From the NCBI GenBank assembly GCA_027382625.1, contig JAJKFJ010022837.1, positions 62,001-126,000 of the forward strand: a DNA stretch of 64,000 nucleotides. The letters are read 5' to 3'. The position numbers were made by a program, and so were the translations under genes. This DNA comes from Tetmemena sp. SeJ-2015. Taxonomy: Eukaryota; Ciliophora; Spirotrichea; Sporadotrichida; Oxytrichidae. Below are positions 23,010 through 35,556 of the stretch, one piece after another. The notes under the pieces were generated by a model that had not been told where the DNA came from, made no database searches, and was given only the letters and a program-made list of their open reading frames with translations. Position 1 is the first letter of the stretch. Each line of letters starts with the position of its first letter.

Positions 23010-24805
23010 TCAAACATTATATTTAATTTGATAAATTTGAATTTTATTAACCCTTTTTAAATTTAAATGAAATTTAAAGACTCAATTTTTATTTTCCCAA
23101 ATATATTAGATTTTGAGACAACTTGCTAACTTTATACTCCCCCTATTGCCATTAGAATTTTATTGATGAAAATTTTTTAAATAATCTGGGGTCGGTCACT
23201 TTATTCCACACATAGATCGCTCCACTAAATGTTGCAATCAGGAGAGTTTCATTCAGATAGTCATGGAAATGTAAATATCTCACTTAGTCCTCTATATGTT
23301 GAGAGTTAATTTCTCTTTAAGTCAAAGCGTCAAATATCTTTATATCTCCCACAAAATCTCCTACCGCCACTATGCTTCCATCTTTTGAGATACTTGAGCC
23401 GCTGCAAGTAATTGTAAAGGTTTTGATGCTAGTTTCCACAAGAGGATGCTAAAGATCTTGATCAAGGAAGTTTCCTTTATTTAGACCAGTTGATAAATGA
23501 TAGATTTCATTCACACAGCACATCATAATACTTCTTAGATCTTTTGAAGCTATCATAGAATAGCATTCCTATTTGAAAAATCTAGAGCTCTGCACAAATA
23601 AAAGTCCTTTAGCTTAGTAAAGCTAAGGTTAGAGGTTTTTAATGTCTACTTCTATATCGCTTTCTTAGCAGAGAACTGTAAAGCAGTCGATATATAATAG
23701 GAGCTTGGAGTTAAGGACAGCAAAAAATCCTAAATTGACAGGAGCAGGAATTGAATGGCCACTGCTATAACTCGTGAACTTAATTGTCCTCACTTCTTCA
23801 AGATTGTCCAACTTTTAAATCGTTAGAGTCTTGTTATTAAAGCACATTATAACTGTTTCAGCTTCTTAATTAGGTATTAGTTGTATAATTTTAAGTTTCT
23901 TATCCTTTTAAATGAAAGTGCTTTGCTTGAGTTAGAACGTATCTTTAGATAAGATCTCCGACTGATAACCAATATTTTCAGGATTGACTTCATCTACGAA
24001 ATTCCTCACTGCATAAATATCCCCGCTCTTTGTGAACTCACAGAATCTATAGCCTCCCTCTCTCTCGAATACTATTTTATCTCCATCATCTGAGTATTCA
24101 ATGCACACGATCTTGTTACTTTGCTTGCCTTGCTCACTGCAAAAAAGAATGCGGTTATTTCTTATAGCCGCATGTCTGATGTATCTGTAGCCATTATTCT
24201 CTCTCAAAAAAGTAATGTCTATTAAATAAACCATAACATCTAAATCTTTAATGAAATATGAATGTCTCGAACAGTATTGTAGCTGTTCAAGTTAAAAGGA
24301 TCTAGAGATATCACCTTAAAGTGAGCTATATAGAATTAAAGTCAATTAAATATTTACCATCATAGGTGTTGATAAGAATATTAGACGACTCTGGGCAATT
24401 AGCTATTACCATAATTGAATCATCTACTACTTTTTATTGAATGAGCGGCTCATTCGTATCAAGTTTTCTCAGTAAGAGCTTGTTTCCGCAACAGTGAAGT
24501 GCATGCTCAACATCGTTTAAAGATACTTTGATTACAGAGTTCATAATAATCAATTTATTTGTATTAGCAACATACGCCATGGGTTAACACGTAGCATCAG
24601 GGACGGCTACACTAGTTATGAGCGTGTTTTAGTGGGTGATATAAAAGCCTATTATATACATACCCTGCTGGGGTACTTAATTCCACTAATTATTTTTATT
24701 TTATTAGCAACATAAATAAGAGTTATATCTGCAAGTTTCATTTCCAACTGAGGTGATATCTATTAGAGGAGATCTACTCTTAGCGAGTAGGTTTTAACTT
24801 TCCAT
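23010..24805 (-). CDS. WD40-type beta-propeller protein
   Basis: Start placed at ATG 24805 (MESQNLLAKSRSPL); the frame runs to TGA 23010-23012 but the true end may be earlier. Repeated beta-blade strings are visible: DITLIYVANKIKIISG, MAYVANTNKLIIMN, ALHCCGNKLLLRKL, CIEYSDDGDKIVFE, and near the end KIFDALTQREINSQ and LIATFSGAIYVWNK, the last a typical WD-repeat end. Some blades switch frame, so introns or short IESs remain unplaced. WD40 propellers are interaction platforms; the complex is not identifiable. It is head to head with another WD40-like gene, with about 100 bp between start codons. Confidence 0.65.
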
Positions 24806-24907
24806 TTTAATTAAAAATTATCTTCTTATTAGTTTTGCTCAGTGCATTATAAACACTACTTGCTAAGCTTTTTATTAAATTCTGGCAAGAACTGAACTTC
24901 TAGAATC

Positions 24908-25550
24908 ATGTTCTCGCTATCAAGATATCAATTTTTAGAAAAGCAATCAGAGATTTGGTCTACGATACCTAACCCTGGTTAGCAGCTCACCCACATTGTG
25001 ACAGCCTCAGAAGACTAGACTTGTAGAATATGGGGAGTTGAGCAGGACAAGAATCCAGTGCTTTTGTAATCGCTCCCAGGTCACTTGAAAGCTGTGACAT
25101 CGCTGGACTGGCAAGTCATGAGTGATGGGCAAGAGTACCTAGTCAGTTGCTCTGATGATAAGTTCATAAGAATCTACAGAGGGTTGCAAGATGGATCTAG
25201 TGAGGCCAAGAGATAAGAACTATTTTATGACATCAACACTCACTTCATCAGCGATTGGCACACTTTGACTTATCTTTGTCTTGAAAAAGGAGGGGATAAT
25301 AAAATTTTGAATTATACTCAGTGCTCTATATTTAAATGATCATCTGGCAGTAGTGAGCGAAAACGGCTATCTATTTGTGCTTAACATTTTTGAAAGAAAG
25401 TTTTACTACTCAAGAAAGATTCACAACGGATCGATTGAGTCTCTTTGCTGGAGGAATAACAAACTAGTCTGTTGTTCTTCAGATTGCACTTTCTCCATCA
25501 TTGACTTTAAAACTTCTTAAGAGACTGATCGATATGAAGCAAAAATTTGA
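24908..25550 (+). CDS. WD40-repeat protein (short)
   Basis: ATG at 24908 (MFSLSRYQFLEKQSE), TGA at 25548-25550. WD motifs are clear: HIVTASEDQTCRIWG, SLPGHLKAVTSLDWQ, YLVSCSDDKFIRIYR and, after a small frame break near 25300, HLAVVSENGYLFVLN and GSIESLCWRNNKLVCC. About 210 residues gives only 4-5 blades, short for a full propeller, so either it pairs with another protein or 5' exons were missed. It is divergent from the neighbouring WD40-type gene; a functional link is only a guess. Confidence 0.75.
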
Positions 25551-25626
25551 CTTTAAATATATTTGTAACTTAATTGGTCATGTATAAGGGAGCTTATTAT
25601 AATTTCTTTAATATATTACTACTAAC

Positions 25627-26422
25627 ATGTCTTCAGTATCAGAGTTGAAAAGAGGTCTCTCTAAGAGATTTCCACACGTTGCTCTTGGCTACAGCACTTT
25701 TGTTATCCTTACCCAGGGCGCTCTCCTTTTGGGAGTGTGGAGCTCTCTTTCAAACTTCTCTGCTCTTCCAATTGATAAGCAACTATAAACTGATGGAACA
25801 TAAACTTCATAATCAAATGAGAACAGCCTGACTACAGACGACTCAACCTCCTCACCATTTTGCATACCCACAGACACCTTGAAGCAACTACTCTTCCTGT
25901 ATATGGTATGCCACTCCTTTTTCATTTTGAGGTAAAGCCATGATCTAACACAGGACAGAGCGGGCTATATTACGTTTAAAGCCATGTTCTATCTCAACTC
26001 TTTCGTTTACTCTCTACTTTGGATTTATTCAAACTATGTGCTTCTGAGTAGTACTCAGTGCAATACCAGTGACTCGAGCGATCAGTCTCAAAATAAAGGG
26101 GGAGTAATTAATGCTCAAAATTAAACCTCGTCTATTACTAATGCAACAATAATTATTATTGTTGTCAATTAGTTAATTAGATAATTTTGTAACAGCTGAC
26201 ATAAATATAAATTCACACTTGATAAAATGAAATGATACTCATTCAAGTTTATTTAGCGCCCTAACTTCAGATGTAGTCCTTTCTCAAGAAATGAAACTCG
26301 TCAACAGCATGACTTTCTGGATCTTGATTGAGATCTTATTTGGATACTTTGAAATCCTCCGCTACCTCATCTTGACTGTTATAGCCTGGTCTTGTGGGCA
26401 CAAAATACTCTCACTCAAATGA
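25627..26422 (+). CDS. Multi-pass membrane protein, about four TMs
   Basis: ATG at 25627 (MSSVSELKRGLSKRFPH). Hydrophobic segments: STFVILTQGALLLGVWSSL, KQLLFLYMVCHSFFIL, MFYLNSFVYSLLWIYSNYV and, after an unresolved IES (about 26140-26255), FWILIEILFGYFEILRYLIL followed by TVIAW. TGA at 26420-26422. The loop between TM1 and TM2 is polar and Ser/Thr-rich. Four spaced helices in under 250 residues resemble Marvel or tetraspan folds, but no signature residues are seen, so the family stays open. Coding support is good: TAA/TAG Gln codons lie only in polar loops. Confidence 0.65.
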
Positions 26423-26552
26423 ACTCTGATATTACTTATTCTATTAAATTGACTTTATAATTTGTATTAAACTCACTTCAAGTCTAAAATTAATTTATAA
26501 AACTTTATTTAAATTCAAATAATTAACTTTCTACTAACAATTGTCCGCAAAA

Positions 26553-29500
26553 ATGATGCAGCAAAACGGATTTAGACAAGAAGGAGTTCGCCCTTGGTAA
26601 AAAGTCGAGGTAATTTTCTTCATCATGACTTATTTTCATTGTATTAACATTTCTCTTTCTTATGAGTTGACCGTTTCTCTAGAGCATGAAATACACTTAT
26701 AAAGATTTGAATAAGCTAACTGCTTAAAACTCAGAGACTGAGAATGTAAACCTTGATGAATAATTATTTCTTTTTCTATTTACTATTTAGGTTTATATGG
26801 AGTAATAATCGATGCTAACTTGTCACAATCTTTTAATTCCATCATTATCTTTTGTATTAACTTTATAATTATGTGAATGGAGCACTTTTAACAATGAGAC
26901 TAAGTACACTTGCTCTTTAAAAATCATCGATCCAACTCTTAATCAAAACTGCCCCAGAGATGCTCCAAATGGTTTTATGATGAACTAGATGGATAACAGT
27001 CAATTCCAAAATAGAGCAGCAACAGCAAGTAAAGAAGTAGCGAGTAATATTAGAGGCACCCCAATTACCGTAGATTAACATATCACGCGATCGCGTGGAG
27101 TATAGACAACGATCCGATATGAACTATTGCTCATGATAGGATGAACACAGTCCTACGATTATAAATCGACAAATAGAGACGAGCATGTCCTTCACAATCA
27201 TTAACCACACGAATGACTCTCTCTTACCTGTCCAAAGGAGTACGACACGAGTAAGTCTCGCAGTATGAAGGTCGGATCACAACCTACATTAACATCAATC
27301 ACACCCTAAATAATAAAAGTATTAAATTCCTCTGATATCTATAAATTCGATCAGTATTATAAATCAGTGCGTAAAGCTTAAGCTTATTTCTCGCATATCG
27401 AGGTCTACTCAGCACCCCCTATGATAAGTAATTAAAGGATCCTCTAGATCACTGGCGTATCAAAGTTACACTAAGATCATGAGGCACAGATCCATGTTGT
27501 AGGTTCTTCTTCAATGAATTGCGCTGCAAGCATTCAGCATAGTGATTATATCACATGTCACTATAAGCCGCTCATATTTAGAATTAAAAGTAGATATACA
27601 TCGGATATTAGAAAAGACAAAGAGCAAGATAGTATGAAAAAGCTCCATAGGAATGTCAGAAGCATATAGTTTTGATATATGCTTCTAGGTAACTAGAGCT
27701 GAAGACATTCCGCCCTGTAACACAAACAAATAGTCAAGTTTTAAATCATCAGATGGAAGATTTTGAGAGAGGTTTATGATGCGATACAATTCTGTTTACT
27801 TAAACCGCACCCCAACGTGGCTCTTCTCTTTTGTAATTCCAGCTGGGAGAATTACTTACTATCTAGAATTTGTTAACTCGACAGTGGACTAGCAATGATG
27901 AGGACTTAAATAACCTCAGGACTGGTGAGGAGAAAGTCTCATGACTTCCTTGAATGTCACAGTAAGTTCATCAACTCTTTCGATATTTACTCAAGTAGAT
28001 TTTAAATCATAGTGTACAATAAGGCCTATTCCATTATCCTCGAAAGTCGACCCTACTAGGTCTCATGCAGTAAATCTATCCATAGCCTACTCTCATTCTG
28101 CCACCAAGACTCTTCCATCCAAAGCATTCTCCTCGAAGTATAGAAGCATCGTGATGTACCAAGGACATCTCAAGCGTTGAAGATAGCTTCTCAAGACCCC
28201 AGAGAACGAGAGATATTACAGCTATCGTAAAGAGCTAATGCTCAATTATGACATCGAACGCTCAATCTGTAAGACTGTCGTCAATTGCCAAATTCACGAC
28301 TCACAGATGACTATTAATGACTTTTGCTCAATAATAACTTCTATAAGAATTTAGGACTCATCTTCTCTAGCGGAAGCGCACTGAAGTCTTTCTAATATCT
28401 TATGCCAATCACTAGTCAGTGCGTACCAGAAGTTCTTGAACAATCAAAGTAAGCAAAATACTGAACACTTAATTCGCGCTTGGTCTCTATCAAAGAAACC
28501 TTCCTCTTTTGCAGCAGGATAAATGACTATAACCAAGATGTCACTCACACGAGACGAGCTTCAAGAGAACTGTGCTGCAGACAGCAAGAACGTTGACTTT
28601 CGAGAAAAAAGATGCAACTAAAACTATGTAACTTGCCTATACAGAAGTATTGAGCATCTCGTTTAAAGCTCCTTCGAAATAGTCTCTCCGAATTATGCAT
28701 AGGCTCAGATATAATTAATATACACACACGAAATAAATAGATATTAAACTCTAGTAAAACAAATCGTTAATAAATATGTCACCAAGCAAAGCTGTCCTTG
28801 TAATGGTGAGTTCGTCGATCGACTGTCACTTTATATATCAATTTGAATTATTCTTAATGTATAACTAAGAACAACTGTGTATTGCTCCTTAATATAGCAT
28901 AATCTAGATGATCTTTTTATCACTTTGCAACTTTGTTTTGGCGACGTACGAGCTCAGTATCTTATAAAAGATTATAAGCACAACAACGTTCTATAGATGA
29001 GACAGCAATTACATGAAGAATAACACGTGAATGAATAGGCGCCGACATATCTCGTCCGTGAGACGGTTGTCAATGTAGCGAAGAATGGTTATATACATCG
29101 TAAACTCAACAACTATACAATATTTTCTATGTATTTCTCGACGAATAAGCATGCACGGTGCGAGTGCACGTGACATTCTGCGATTTCAACCTTACACTAC
29201 GACCAGTAGCACGGAATATCTAGCATATATACAATTTCTATAACGTCACATTCACTGATTATTATCTTAAAAATACTTATATCAGCTACAGAAGTACTGA
29301 ACAAAGACTATGACCTTTATCTGTGAAAAGTATATCATATCATATCACAGAACTCGAACACACAATATAGCAAACTTCGTGTCAATAATAGTGCTAGTTA
29401 GTTAAGTCATAAACATAAGTATATCTACAACGATTTAATGTCAAGTGTCATAATCTTCTCTACTCGTTCTAAAGACTCGTGCTAAGATGTTACTGACGCT

Positions 29501-31113
29501 ATAGAAACAGAATAATAATCTCTTGATCATCTCTAGTAATTAACAAGTAAACTATGCGTATTCTTTCAACCTAGGTGTGCTCAATCCGTCGTTTGAGAAT
29601 TCAGATCTAATGCGTTCTAGAACCGATTTGTGAGTCAAAATTATTGCCAAGATATAATGCACATGTCACAACAGTCTCACCCTAGAAAGCAAAGACCAAT
29701 CGTACTGAAACCTGAACTAAAACTACCTAACATTTGCATTCCCCACTACTTGCAAGCGTGCTTAAAGTCAATGAACGAACGCACTCATTGCCATTAGATG
29801 AATTTTTCGAGTGTATAATTATACTGAGACCTCTCCAGTTGATCCTCATCGGTTGCTTAATTCTGCGAAAGCCCATAGTATATATATCCTAGGACTTGCT
29901 AAAGGCCCTGCAATAATCAAGAGAAGCTTAACCAACTCTAACTTTTACATACCCTAAATGATCCTTCCATAATCCTTGGGCATAAGACAGTATACCGACA
30001 ACATCACCAGATAAGTCCTACAGAGTGCGTATAAACAAAAGTAATGTGTCTTTTTTAATTTGAGTGCGAGTGTTCACTCTTGGCTTCATTCCCTACAATG
30101 CACTTGAGATGTGCTAGCTATTTTGTTAGAACTGCAAGCAGAATCGATCCTTCTTTGGTCTTGAATCTGACTAGTCATATAGACTGGACGAGCAAAGGTA
30201 TTTCTGCCCCAACTGCTAATCCGAGGAGAGACCTATCTACATGCTAGCACTTCTTGTGAAAGATGACTCAACTCACAACAACGACTAGTGCTACAAGCTA
30301 TTCTACTACTCTCATGACATCCCCCCAGGCATGGAGTTATTCGGCGGTCTTAAAGCATCTAATCTATACAGGGATGAATAGACCCTCAAGATGCTCTACA
30401 ACTATCTCTAAACTTTAACTAAGTTCAATGTCTATCTTGATCTAGCAGTCAAGAAAGTCTGGGCCAATGATCTAGAGGAGGCTGTTTTCTAAATCGTGGA
30501 TGGACAAACAGAGGCTTATCACAAACAGTACTACTTGGAGCAGATACAAGATCAATACAGAAATCCTTTGAAGGAAAAAATGCAAAATCTAAAGCCAATT
30601 ATTATGATAAATGAAGAAAGAAAAAGTGAATCCCCGTAGCAACTCTTTGATATTAATAAACAGGAGTATTAATAAACTTTGAAAGGTCTTCAGTAGATGG
30701 GAATCACCTCTCCTATTTCTAAATACTAACCTGCTTTAAACCAGTAACTTAATGAAGAAATAAATTCTTCATAATAAATCAGCCCTAATTAAAGATAAGA
30801 ATCTGATATGCCTTTCGATTCTTATTCCCATAATAAAGCCTAAATTTCTCAAAATATGAACCAATCTGCTTTTGGGTAAATGTAGACGATCGAAGCAGCA
30901 TCATATCAATATCATCAATCCTTATAAGATTAGTAGTGCACTGCTCATTAAGGTTAATTATAAAATCAGAGTAATTTCGGAGAAATATCAAATCAAAATT
31001 GCAACTAAGTTGTGGAAACTGATTACTTGTAATTCTTGCCTTAAGATTAGCAATAAAATGATACCTATAACTATGGGCAAGTGGATTACGATGGCTATGA
31101 AGCTATGAGTTGA
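26553..31113 (+). CDS. POT1: POT1 / telomere-end-binding-protein-alpha-like protein
   Basis: Binds the single-stranded G-rich telomere end through OB folds. ATG at 26553, TGA at 31111-31113. The N-terminal OB fold is visible: KYTYKDLNKLTAQN, LYGVIIDANLSQSFN, then KYTCSLKIIDPTL, close to the hypotrich TEBP-alpha signature (YICSLKIVDPTL in that family). HIVLIYASRQ and NVALLFCNSSWENY follow. The C-terminal OB fold reads VRVFTLGFIPYNAL, a C4 element (CQLFCQNC ... FCPNC), MLALLVKDDSTHNNDQC and LTKFNVYLDLAVKK, then a long Gln/Asn-rich tail. Ciliate TEBP-alpha lacks the C4 element, whereas POT1 proteins have one, so this is a POT1-type paralog. Large IESs (680 and 906 bp) plus unresolved stretches between 27700 and 29100 interrupt it. 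Confidence 0.85.
26830..26884. other. IES, pointer CTTTTAA
   Basis: CTTTTAA at 26830-26836 and 26885-26891. Removing 55 bp deletes a TGA and joins DANLSQSFN to NETKYTCSLKIIDP, the conserved OB-fold order. Confidence 0.9.
26962..27641. other. Large IES, pointer GCTCCA
   Basis: GCTCCA at 26962-26967 and 27642-27647. Removing 680 bp joins PTLNQNCPRDAP to QECQKHIVLIYASRQ in frame, matching the spacing of the OB fold in TEBP-alpha. The insert contains open frames (such as YYKSVRKAQAYFSHIEVY) that may be chance or displaced coding segments. Confidence 0.75.
29158..30063. other. Large IES, pointer GTGCGAGTG
   Basis: The 9 bp repeat GTGCGAGTG lies at 29158-29166 and 30064-30072. Both copies are codon-aligned in the POT1-like frame. 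Removing 906 bp gives LDEQACTVRVFTLGFIPYN, the strand preceding the C4 element. The left-hand coding assignment is less certain than the right. Confidence 0.65.
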
Positions 31114-31675
31114 GTAAAAAGATAAACTAAGCTGCGATGATGAAATACTATTTCAGAAAATTTGACTTTAATTTAATTACTCTTAAGATTAAGCTTTTCT
31201 CCATAGTTCATGTTGAAAGATTAGATTTATTTGAATTTATGTAAGGAAATAATTTTGCGAAGGAAGCTTTGCTTTATTGTCCTGACCTCTCTTCTCTCAG
31301 AATCCTATATGCTCTCCTCATAGTGAGAGTGCAATAGTGAGTGAGCGAATGAGACGGTAAGGTGTGAGAAATATTCTTTATTGGGAGTAAGTGTTGCACA
31401 TGCTCTTACTGATTGTAAAGCTTATATATACTTGCGAGAGAATTCAATGTATTGAGTTTTGCCCAGTCAAGCCATTCAAATCTAACTGCATTATTAAAAA
31501 ACTTCTAATTTTAAATATATAATAATCAATTTTAATAAAAATTTAGAGGAGTGGATCATTTATTAAAGCATGCGAGCAGTAGCTATGAAAGCGATAGGGC
31601 AAGCTCTTTAATAATTGCTGATCAAATTGCCAGCTGCCTGCATCAGCGTAACTGAGTAGGTGTCAATATAACCTC
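31114..31675. other. Intergenic region between convergent genes
   Basis: About 560 bp, AT-rich with some mixed sequence. No gene, RNA or repeat recognised. Confidence 0.55.
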
Positions 31676-34600
31676 TCATTCGTAGTCGGAGAGCAAGTCA
31701 TCAATAGATGAGTTGAGAGGGTTCAAAGGAGCCCAGTACTCGTTGCTGGCAAACTCAGTCACGAGTGGCTCAGGTTCCTTAAAGCCGCCAATATCAATGG
31801 GCTTCAAAGCGATGCTGTCCTCATCATCCTTGAATTTCTGAGGGTTCACCTATTTTGTGGGAGATTCATTTTGAGGCTCATTACTTTCGTGGCCCTTAAG
31901 GAAAAATGTAGAAATTATAGGATTTAACTGCCCTTTTTCTCTTCCTCATCATGGTCTTCGTCTTCCTATCTGGCAACTTCATCCTCCTCATCATCGTCGT
32001 CATTATCATTCACAATTTTCAAAGAGTAGGCTGATCACATATTCATGATGAATTGAGATTGGAAGCTGAGCTTCTGTTTGACATCTGAGAGTTAAAGTTA
32101 GAGAACTTGGCCATGATCTTCTCCATGTTCATTTCGTAGTCCTTTTCATTATCATCTTCATCTATGGAAGTTCTTGGCTATTGACCTCCAAGGTTTCTGT
32201 TGTTGGTGTCGTTGCTGCGCTTAAGCTCACCATCGACAAATGCCTTCCAGTCCTAAGACCACTCGCTCGTCTCGAGATAGTCTTCAACAGTATGTGAAGA
32301 TTTACGATGCTTCTAGAGTAAGTTGGCAACTTTAACGACTAGGGCCATGTATCCGTGGCGGATTGGGCGCTTAGAAACATGCTCAAACAAGTTCTTCTGA
32401 GCTAGTCTGATGAGGGTGGGTCCAATCTAGCTGCTTTTGAGAATGGCAGCCTTGAATTCATCCATGTTATCAAGAAGCTCTTCATAGATGTTCTAGACCT
32501 TGAGCTAAAGGAAGTTGTTCCAAGGATAAGCCTCAACGTACTGGTTGATTTTGGCAAGGCAATCAGTCTGGCTTAGAGGTTCGAGGAGAGCGCGCTTATT
32601 GAACTTGATTAAGTGGAGGATTAAGTCTACGATCTTAATACGAAGAGATCCAAGAGGAGGAGTCATGCGAGAATCGAAAGAGGTTTCAAGTTCGATTCTA
32701 GAAGCTGAGTGATCATTAGAAAGGTAATCTGCAATGAGAGGGACTGAGCTTGCGAGTACCTCAACAAGTGGTGACTCTGCGCTATCATCTTGCTCTTGAA
32801 TAGTAGAGTCCTCATCGTCATTTTCATTTTGGTTGCCAGATCTCTCATCCTTTCTCTTGTCTTGGTAAATTTCGATGAGATAGTTGAGCATAGACAGAGT
32901 GGCTTTCTATGATGGCTGGGAAGAGTTCTCATCTTTGGTGAAAGCTATCTCTATAATTTTGTGGAGATTTTGGCGAGTGCAAATTATGTTGAAGTCTTCC
33001 TTATCGTCAAACATGTCAACTAGAATAGTAGCAAACCCAAAAATAATAGAGAATGAAGAGTAGCTGCGTTGAGGTTGTGATCCTCGGAATAATCTCCACT
33101 GAGCCTATCTACGAGTGCAACAAGGATTTGACTCTGCTTTGCTCTGATGTTAACAGCAACTGATGATTCGAAGTCGTGGTGTTGAATGTTTAGCAACTTA
33201 TTGAGGATCTCACACACTGACCTTTGGTAGACGTGGAAGAGCAAGTCGTCCATAACTTGGCTCTCCTCTCTGAAGATGTAGGGGATGAGGAGCTTTTGTC
33301 TTCTGTTAATCAAGATAGTCATGAGCTTAGCGAAATAACCTGCGAGTACGGGATTCAAAGGGACTTCTCTGGAGCGGATGAAACGGAACAAGCGTTCAAG
33401 TAACATGTACTTGCCGCCTTCATCGAGGTCATCTAACTTTTTCTCCTCTTCTTCAGGCTCTGGCTCGTTAGCAATAGTGCTGGCAGTGGTTTGCTGAACA
33501 TCAGTTGCTGCTTCCTTTTCAACGACAGCCTTATCCTCAACTTCAGGCTCTTCAGTGGCTGCAGTAGTTTCAGCTTCTTGAGTATTCTCAGCTGAGACGA
33601 TCTCCTCAGCAGAAGCGATCTCCTCAGGAGTGGCAGTTTCGATCTTACTCTCTTCTACCTTTTCCTCCTCTTGCACTTAAGCAGTCTCTGTGGCAGCTAC
33701 TACCTCAGTTGCTTCTACAGTCTCAGTAGGAGCTGTAACCTCAGTGGTGTTAACATATGGATCTTCGTGTTACTATTGAAGAGTAAAGTTGGAGAAGGGT
33801 TAAAATAGAAAGTGTCTGCATCAAGAGGTGGCAATTTAAAGAAATGCATTTATCTCAGATATGTAATTTTTCAAAGCACTACTAAGATTATAAAAAGAAT
33901 TACTTAAATTATTATCCCAGAGAGATTATCTCTTTTGAAAAACATCATCTGAAAATTAAAACTAAACTTTATCAAGAACTTGCGTTATCACTCCTTCAAT
34001 TAAGTTGGAAGAATTTAAAGTTCTACGAATATAAATCAAAGGCTCTATTATAATTTCTATATGAGTCTGTTGAACTACAGTTGAATTAACAGTTTCTTTA
34101 AATTATCCAACAGTTAATTAAATACCATTTAATTATCAGGAATATTCGGTCTAGGTCTGAGGCTCAGCTGCGGTTGCGTCTGCTGCTTTATCATCTTCGA
34201 CTGGAGTTGCAGATCCCTCAGCTGGAGTAGCGGCCTCGGACTCTTTTACCTCTTCCTCTTGACCCTTAACAACTGGTTCCTTCTAAATAAAGAGGTGAGC
34301 ATTTTCGCAAAATGAGTGAAATAATTTTTGAATGGGCCATGTTTAATAAATTGATCATTTATTAATTATATATCTATTTGATCTACTACGCCTATTGGCC
34401 CAAAATTAAACAGAATCTACCTACCTCCTCTTCCTCCTCACTTTCATGGTCTGATTCTTCCTTCTTCTAGATTAAATGCAAGTGTAATAAATGTCATATC
34501 AAAGAATGAATTCTACTTTTCTGGGGCGTCAAAGAATCTGTCGAGTAGCTGGTTGATCTCACAGTTGAAGATCTCACTTGCGGTGAATGGGAATCTATAT

Positions 34601-35214
34601 GTATAAGTAAACACTCCGTCTTGGGATTCGATATTTGAAATTCTAATTGCTGATTTTCCACATCAGCTTATTGATAAGACGCATTCTCTCACTAGTGCCT
34701 GCTTATCGTATATCATCAGTCTTTAGCGCGTGCACTTACCTATGGCCAACGAGATGAGTGTCCTCTTTTGCGACTACTGTAATCAGGTCCACAAGTCTCT
34801 TCATCTTATCGTGGTCGAAACTAAACAAAGAAGGTTAAAATAAGTTCAATAGATCGAGTCTTCTCATTTCCCCATTCATCGTAATTCAATATCAAACTAT
34901 GCTTTATATCTTTAGGCCCTTGATTAAGAGCGCGCGGAGTTTTAACCATTTTCATTTGGTGTTATTGGTCTAAAGCTATTTCAAATGCTTCTACTTTATT
35001 GATGCGATGATGGGGAAGCAGACCTCTCTAATCTCTTTGGGTGGAGTATGGGGTGAACTTACTATTGGATGAGTTTGTCATTTAAGTTCTTGAACTCTTG
35101 CAGGCAATCGTCATCTTCGAGTAGCTTGTCCACTGAGCAGTCTTTACTGGTCAAGAGCTCCTCGATTGATGCGCTACCCTGGCTGCGGTAAGAACTCCAG
35201 AAAGTGCTCATCAT
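31676..35214 (-). CDS. SAPS-domain regulatory subunit of PP6/Sit4-type phosphatase
   Basis: SAPS proteins are helical-repeat scaffolds that bind the PP6/Sit4 catalytic subunit and direct it to substrates in the cytosol. Start at ATG 35214 (MMSTFWSSYRSQG). The N-terminus fits the family: SIEELLTSKDCSVDKLLED, DCLQEFKNLNDKLI. A GTAAGT donor near 35062 opens the first intron. The core reads LLERLFRFIRSREVPLNPVL, AGYFAKLMTILINRR and VCEILNKLLNIQHHDF (about 33200-33450), then LRIKIVDLILHLIKFNKRAL near 32600. An acidic low-complexity insert (Glu/Ala/Thr-rich) precedes the core and a Ser/Asp-rich tail (IDIGGFKEPEPLV) ends at TGA 31676-31678. This stretch is more GC-rich than its neighbours. Family assignment is strong. 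Confidence 0.88.
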
Positions 35215-35556
35215 TAAATAGTGAATATTTTTAATATCTATGTCATAATTATACCACAAGTGCTGTTTAAAAATCTACAAGGGAGGTGAGGCACAACTTA
35301 AGAGGAAATATGGGAATTTTGTGAGCTCTTTAAGCTATGAAACTTACCCTCCAAAACTAAGCATGGTGTGAATGAGTGGTATTTTAGCGATAAATATGGG
35401 CGAAGGGATCCGACCTATTTTTCAAATTTATAATTATATTATAATACCTCTTCTATTTTTCACTTCTATTTAATACTTTCCTCACCCGCTGTGAAAGTAA
35501 GAATTTACAGGTTATGTAAATACTAGACTATGAATATAAATATTATTAGAGTAGTA

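Noticed and set aside
24550..24690. Possible plus-strand start at a CCATGG overlapping the minus WD40 gene
   Set aside because: Minus-strand beta-blade sequence continues through this point to an upstream ATG, and the plus WD40 gene has a good start at 24908.
27780..28720. Assigning every open frame here to the POT1-like protein
   Set aside because: Several overlapping frames look plausible and only the CNSSWENY part fits the OB fold; without somatic sequence the order cannot be set.
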